A stretch of DNA of 9,348 nt. Origin: JACVRU01 sp040905885 (GTDB taxonomy: Bacteria > Actinomycetota > Thermoleophilia > Gaiellales > Gaiellaceae). A program made the translations under genes and the position numbers. The notes beneath the pieces were generated by a model, which did no database searches, had not been told where the DNA came from, and saw only the letters and a list, made by a program, of their open reading frames with translations. This document shows positions 6,305 through 9,348 of the stretch, piece after piece. Where the stretch lies: the NCBI GenBank assembly GCA_040905885.1, contig JBBDQR010000036.1:1-9348 (forward strand), read 5' to 3'. Every line of letters begins with the position of its first letter. The first letter of the stretch is position 1.

Positions 6305-6745
6305 GTGTCCGACCTCTCCCACGTCGACGAGACCGGCGCCGTCCGCATGGTCGACGTCGGCGACAAGCCGCACTCGCGCCGGCGGGCCGTGGCCCGGGCC
6401 GTCCTGCGGATGGCGCCGGAGACGGCACGGCGGCTGCGCGAGCTGCCGAAGGGGGACGCGCTCGCCGCGGCGCAGCTGGCGGGGATCATGGCCGCGAAGC
6501 GGACGAGCGAGCTGATCCCGCTCTGCCACCCGCTGCCTTTGACGAACGTCGATCTGACGATCGACGTTCGGGAGGAGTCGGTGGAGATACAGGCGACGGT
6601 CGAGACCGTTGCTCAGACGGGGGTCGAGATGGAGGCGCTCGTCGCGGCGAGCGTCGCCGCGCTCACCGTCTACGACATGGCCAAGGCGGTCGACAAGGAC
6701 ATGGTCGTCGCCGAGGTGCGGCTGCTGGAGAAGACGAAGGAGTGA
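6305..6745 (+). CDS. moaC: Cyclic pyranopterin monophosphate synthase MoaC
   Basis: MoaC converts the MoaA product (3',8-cyclo-7,8-dihydro-GTP) to cyclic pyranopterin monophosphate, the first stable intermediate of molybdenum cofactor synthesis. The 146-residue product is close to the family's usual 150-160. It opens with the family signature LSHVDETG...MVDVGDK. It continues with LPKGDALAAAQLAGIMAAK (catalytic-site Lys49), LIPLCHPLPLTNV (Cys74, His75), GVEMEALVAAS and YDMAKAVDKDM (Asp124, Lys127), which correspond to the E. coli Lys51 and Asp128/Lys131 region. The usual DMCK reads DMAK here; both catalytic residues remain. The GTG at 6305 fits the expected N-terminus and the hexamer seven bases before it. 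Its TGA overlaps the mog GTG by four bases, so the pair is very likely co-translated. moaA is not in the window. Confidence 0.95.
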   Translation: MSDLSHVDETGAVRMVDVGDKPHSRRRAVARAVLRMAPETARRLRELPKGDALAAAQLAGIMAAKRTSELIPLCHPLPLTNVDLTIDVREESVEIQATVETVAQTGVEMEALVAASVAALTVYDMAKAVDKDMVVAEVRLLEKTKE

Positions 6746-7221
6746 TCGCCGCCGTCGTCACCGTGTCGGACGGCGTCGCCGCCGGCGAGCGCGAGGACCT
6801 GAGCGGCGACGTGCTCGAGGAGCTGCTGGCCGAAGAGGGCTTCGAGGTGACCCGTGCCGTCGTCCCGGACGAGCGGGACTCGATCGCGGCCGCGATCGCC
6901 GAGGCGGCCGGGCGGGCCCGGCTCGTGCTGACGACGGGCGGCACGGGCGTCGCGCCCCGCGACGTCACGCCCGAGGCGACGCTGGACGTCGTCGAGCGCC
7001 AGGCGCCGGGGCTCGCCGAGGCGATCCGCGCCGACGCGGTCGCGAAGACCCCGCACGGGCTGCTCTCCCGGGGAGTCGCCGGCATCCGCGGGCGCACGCT
7101 GGTCGTCAACCTCCCCGGCTCGCCCGGCGGCTGCCGCGACGGTTTCGCGGTGCTGAAGCCTGCGCTGCGCCACGCGCTCGAGCTCCTCGCGGAGGAGCAG
7201 ACCGCGCACCGGCAGACATGA
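6742..7221 (+). CDS. mog: MogA/MoaB-family molybdopterin adenylyltransferase
   Basis: This family binds molybdopterin and adenylylates it before molybdate insertion by MoeA (MogA); MoaB paralogues share the fold. The 159-residue product has the N-terminal strand AAVVTVSDGV, the anion-binding loop TTGGTGVAPRDVTPEAT (from Thr64), and NLPGSPGGCRDGF (from Asn123), all typical of active members. The start is the GTG in the GTGA overlap with the moaC stop. A GGAG at 6727-6730 lies eleven bases upstream, and the purine-rich end of moaC may help re-initiation. The moaC-mog pair is a common molybdenum cofactor arrangement. Mog and MoaB cannot be separated confidently by motif alone. The gene ends 64 bases before mqnP, a gap with a promoter-like hexamer and a strong hairpin. 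Confidence 0.9.
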   Translation: MIAAVVTVSDGVAAGEREDLSGDVLEELLAEEGFEVTRAVVPDERDSIAAAIAEAAGRARLVLTTGGTGVAPRDVTPEATLDVVERQAPGLAEAIRADAVAKTPHGLLSRGVAGIRGRTLVVNLPGSPGGCRDGFAVLKPALRHALELLAEEQTAHRQT

Positions 7222-7225
7222 GCCG

Positions 7226-7231
7226 TAGGCT
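7226..7231 (+). promoter_or_regulatory. Putative -10 element of the mqnP-ccmAB operon
   Basis: TAGGCT is identical to the hexamer before otsA, and the match extends to TAGGCTTG. Here the ATG lies 54 bases downstream, so unlike its neighbours this gene would have a real leader carrying a hairpin and a ribosome binding site. CGGAGGCG occurs twice in that leader (7235-7242 and 7252-7259). Co-transcription from moaC-mog is also possible. Confidence 0.35.
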
Positions 7232-7255
7232 TGACGGAGGCGACCAGAGAGCGGA

Positions 7256-7280
7256 GGCGCCGGCTTTGCCGGCGCCGGAG
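7256..7280 (+). promoter_or_regulatory. Perfect 9-bp hairpin joined to the mqnP ribosome binding site
   Basis: GGCGCCGGC (7256-7264) and GCCGGCGCC (7268-7276) form a perfect all-GC stem with a TTT loop. The stem ends directly before GGAG (7277-7280), which lies five bases from the ATG at 7286, ideal for a Shine-Dalgarno site. No T-run follows, so it is not a standard intrinsic terminator, though it could still end or stabilise the mog transcript. Position suggests an influence on translation of the mqnP operon; that role is inferred. Confidence 0.6.
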
Positions 7281-7285
7281 CGGGC

Positions 7286-8143
7286 ATGACCGCCCTCGCC
7301 TCGTACCCGGCGCGGTTCGCGGCGCTGGTCAAGATCGAGCACACGCTCTTCGCCCTCCCGTTCGCCTACGTGGGCGCCTTCCTCGCCGTCGGCGGGGTGC
7401 CGAGAGGGCACGACCTGTTCTGGATCACTCTCGCGCTGGTCGGCGCCCGCTCCTTGGCGATGGCGCTCAACCGGCTCGTCGACGCGAGGATCGACGCGCG
7501 CAACCCGCGCACGGCGGCGCGCGAGCTGCCCGCCGGGCACCTGCGGCCCGCGCACGTCGTCCTCTTCTCGCTCGTCTCGCTCGGCGTGTTCCTGGCAGCG
7601 GTCTGGCAGCTCGACCCGCTCGTCCGCTGGCTCTGGCCGATCCCGGTCGCCGGCTTCGTGATCTACCCGTACCTGAAACGGTTCACGTGGATGAGCCACC
7701 TCTGGCTCGGCGCCGTGGACGGGCTCGCGCCGGTCGGCGCCTGGGTCGCGATCCGGGGCGACCTGCCCTGGCAGGCGTGGGCGCTCGGCGCGGCTGTCGC
7801 CTTCTGGGTCGCGGGGTTCGACCTCTTCTACTCGCTCTTCGACGCGGAGTTCGACCGGCGCGAGGGGCTGCACTCGTGGACGACCCGCTTCGGGGAGCGC
7901 GGCACGTTCCGCGGCGCGCGGGCGCTCCACCTGCTGACCGTCGCCGCGCTCGTCGCGGCCGGGCTCGGGCTCGAGGTCGGGGCGCTCTACTGGCTCGGCA
8001 CGGCGGTCGTCGCCGCGCTGCTCGCCTACGAGCACTCGCTCGTGCGGCCCGGCGACCTGCGCCGGCTCGACGCCGCGTTCTTCACCGTCAACGGAGTGAT
8101 CAGCCTGGCGTTCTTCGCCTTCGTGCTGGCCGACTCCCTGTGA
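7286..8143 (+). CDS. mqnP: UbiA-family prenyltransferase, probable MqnP (menaquinone, futalosine route)
   Basis: This integral membrane enzyme attaches a polyprenyl chain to an aromatic acceptor. The N-terminal KIEHTLFALPFAYVGAFLA is characteristic of the MqnP-like subgroup, which acts in menaquinone synthesis by the futalosine pathway, rather than classical UbiA or MenA. The 285-residue product has both prenyl-diphosphate/Mg2+ motifs: NRLVDARID (Asn62, Asp66, Asp70) and YSLFDAEFD (Asp186, Asp190). Hydrophobic stretches fit seven to nine membrane segments. The ATG at 7286 is the first usable start after in-frame stops at 7226 and 7232, with GGAG five bases upstream. Its TGA overlaps the ccmA GTG by four bases, linking quinone synthesis with c-type cytochrome assembly. 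No mqnA-E gene is in the window, so the futalosine assignment rests on protein resemblance and needs the rest of the genome. Confidence 0.83.
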   Translation: MTALASYPARFAALVKIEHTLFALPFAYVGAFLAVGGVPRGHDLFWITLALVGARSLAMALNRLVDARIDARNPRTAARELPAGHLRPAHVVLFSLVSLGVFLAAVWQLDPLVRWLWPIPVAGFVIYPYLKRFTWMSHLWLGAVDGLAPVGAWVAIRGDLPWQAWALGAAVAFWVAGFDLFYSLFDAEFDRREGLHSWTTRFGERGTFRGARALHLLTVAALVAAGLGLEVGALYWLGTAVVAALLAYEHSLVRPGDLRRLDAAFFTVNGVISLAFFAFVLADSL

Positions 8144-8721
8144 TCCAGGCCCGCGCCCTCTCGAAGCGCTACGGCGCCAAGCGCGTCTTCGAGGGGCTCG
8201 ACCTCGACGTGCCCGAGGGCGGATTCGTGCTCGTCACCGGCCCGAACGGTTCGGGGAAGACGACCCTCCTGCGCCTCGTCGCCGGGCTCGCCGCGCCGAC
8301 CGCCGGCCGCCTCGAGGTGGCCGCCGACCGCGCGCGAATCGGCTTCCTCGCCCACGAGCCGCTCGTCTACCGGGAGCTCTCGGCTCTCCAGAACCTCGAC
8401 CTCTACGGCCGCCTGTACCGCGTGCCCGAGCGGCGGGAGCGGATCGGGATGCTGCTCGAGCGCTTCGGGCTCTGGGAGGCGCGGCGGGAGCCGGTGTCGT
8501 CGTTCTCGCGCGGCATGCAACAGCGGCTCGCGCTCTGCCGCGCCTTCCTTCACGATCCGGACCTGCTGCTGCTCGACGAGCCCTTCAACGCGCTCGACGA
8601 CGCGGGCGCGGCACTGCTCGACGGCGAGCTGGCGGGGATGGGCGGGCGCACGTTCCTCGTCGCCACCCACGATCCCGCTCGCCTCGCCCCGCTGGCCACG
8701 GCGACCCTCGCGCTCGCATGA
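8140..8721 (+). CDS. ccmA: Heme ABC exporter ATP-binding protein CcmA
   Basis: CcmA is the ATPase of the CcmABCD complex of cytochrome c maturation system I; ATP hydrolysis releases holo-CcmE loaded with heme. The 193-residue product has the short length typical of CcmA. Motifs in order: Walker A GPNGSGKT (34-41); a Q-loop region reading LAHEPLVYRELS, with Glu where most ABC ATPases have Gln, in a position already variable in CcmA; the CcmA-type signature FSRGMQQRLALCRAF in place of LSGGQ; Walker B LLLLDEP followed by FNALDD; and the switch His in VATHD. The start is the GTG in the GTGA overlap with mqnP; the open frame runs further upstream, but only as an overlap with mqnP. Its TGA overlaps the ATG of ccmB. 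Neighbour and signature separate it from other ABC ATPases. Confidence 0.92.
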   Translation: MIQARALSKRYGAKRVFEGLDLDVPEGGFVLVTGPNGSGKTTLLRLVAGLAAPTAGRLEVAADRARIGFLAHEPLVYRELSALQNLDLYGRLYRVPERRERIGMLLERFGLWEARREPVSSFSRGMQQRLALCRAFLHDPDLLLLDEPFNALDDAGAALLDGELAGMGGRTFLVATHDPARLAPLATATLALA

Positions 8722-9348
8722 CCTACCTCCGCGACGCGGCCGCGCTCGCGCGCAAGGACCTGCTGCTCGAGCTGCGCGGCAAGGAGACCGTCCCGGCGAT
8801 GGTGCTCTTCGTCGTCGCCGTCTTCGTCGCCTTCCGGTTCGCGCTGCCCGAGGAGCAGGAAGGGGCGGCGGGCGGGCTGCTCTGGGTCGCGATCGTCCTC
8901 ACAGCGCTGCTCGGGCTCGTGCGCGCCTTCGTCCCCGAGCGGGAGCAGGGCGTGCTCGACGCGCTCGTGCTCGCCCCTTGCGACCGCAGCGCGATCTGGC
9001 TCGGCAAGGCGCTCTCCGTGCTGGCGTTCCTCCTCATCGCCGAGGCGGCCGCGCTGCCCCTCTTCGCCGTCTTCTTCGAGCCCGTGGACGCGGCCACGGT
9101 CGGCGCCGTCCTGCTCGCCGACGTCGGCCTCTGTGGGGTCGGCGCGCTCCTCGCCGCGATGGCCGTCGCGGGACGGGCCCGCGAGGTGCTGCTGCCGCTC
9201 CTCTTTCTCCCGCTGGCCATTCCCGTCGTGATCGGCGGCGTGGGCGCGACGGTCACCGACGACCCGGCCCGCTACCTGGGCTTCCTTGCCCTGTACGACG
9301 CCATCTTCGCCATACTTGCCTGGGCCACCTTTGAGTACGTCGTCACCG
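8718..9348 (+). CDS. ccmB: Heme exporter membrane protein CcmB (3' end outside the window)
   Basis: CcmB is the membrane permease partner of CcmA in cytochrome c maturation. The ATG at 8718 overlaps the ccmA TGA as ATGA, and the frame stays open to the last base, giving 210 complete codons; the family usually has about 220-230 residues, so only the last few are missing. The N-terminus reads MTYLRDAAALARKDLLLELRG, the amphipathic CcmB opening with its KDLLLELR motif. A first hydrophobic segment covers about 26-42. FVPEREQGVLDALVLAPCDRSAIWLGK (71-97, given in family form ERE...LAP.DRSAI.LGK) is diagnostic. Several further hydrophobic segments follow, ending in LYDAIFAILAWATFEYV. ccmC would be expected next. 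The gene is easy to miss because it has no stop in the window. Confidence 0.93.
   Translation, partial: MTYLRDAAALARKDLLLELRGKETVPAMVLFVVAVFVAFRFALPEEQEGAAGGLLWVAIVLTALLGLVRAFVPEREQGVLDALVLAPCDRSAIWLGKALSVLAFLLIAEAAALPLFAVFFEPVDAATVGAVLLADVGLCGVGALLAAMAVAGRAREVLLPLLFLPLAIPVVIGGVGATVTDDPARYLGFLALYDAIFAILAWATFEYVVT

Noticed and set aside
4912..6489. Long open frame of 525 codons on the minus strand
   Set aside because: It is antisense to otsA and part of moaC, low in complexity and without motifs: a GC-driven shadow frame.
7231..8139. N-terminal extension of ccmA from a TTG at 7231
   Set aside because: The extension overlaps all of mqnP in another frame and is Arg/Ala-rich without motifs. The GTG at 8140 in the GTGA overlap gives a normal CcmA length.
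1..9348. Insertion sequence, CRISPR array, tRNA, phage or other mobile signature
   Set aside because: No transposase motifs, terminal inverted repeats, spaced direct repeats or tRNA-like cloverleaf were seen, and composition looks uniform by eye. A covariance-model or repeat search was not possible here.

Overview
The window is a GC-rich bacterial chromosome segment, densely coded. It shows no sign of mobile DNA, CRISPR, tRNA or rRNA, and no stretch over 300 bases lacks a gene. Ten protein genes can be supported; the first and last are cut by the window edges. Gene content (HtrA next to a histidine kinase, a TreT-like trehalose synthase plus an actinobacterial-looking OtsA, MqnP-type prenyltransferase, CcmAB), very high GC, GTG starts and several apparently leaderless genes suggest a deep-branching actinobacterium such as Thermoleophilia/Gaiellales. 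This placement is inference; Chloroflexota or another GC-rich lineage is not excluded.

Layout. (1) 1-2062: the end of a sensor histidine kinase, then a membrane-anchored HtrA/DegP-type serine protease with a PDZ domain, an arrangement suited to envelope stress sensing and response. (2) 2146-3876: a small RsbW-like anti-sigma factor/HATPase protein, then a GT4 enzyme resembling trehalose glycosyltransferring synthase (TreT). (3) 3877-4824, minus strand: a ribose-phosphate pyrophosphokinase (Prs) with non-canonical motifs, whose stop codon abuts the treT stop codon. (4) 4927-6294: trehalose-6-phosphate synthase OtsA (GT20), divergent from prs. (5) 6305-7221: the molybdenum cofactor genes moaC and mog, overlapping by four bases. 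(6) 7286-9348: an operon of a UbiA-family prenyltransferase (probable MqnP, menaquinone), ccmA and ccmB (cytochrome c maturation ABC transporter), each pair joined by a four-base stop/start overlap.

Functionally the window combines envelope and general stress (kinase, protease, anti-sigma factor, two routes to trehalose), nucleotide precursor supply (PRPP), and respiratory cofactors (molybdopterin, menaquinone, c-type cytochrome assembly).

The most consistent unexplained signal is regulatory. Six gene starts each have a TANNNT-like (once GATACT) hexamer ending 6-10 bases upstream, usually with no Shine-Dalgarno sequence, which points to leaderless or near-leaderless transcripts. The exception is the mqnP-ccmAB operon: a similar hexamer lies 54 bases upstream of the start, and a perfect 9-bp hairpin sits directly before the ribosome binding site. 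I found no clear candidate for a wholly new system; the findings are mostly regulatory and family-variant observations.
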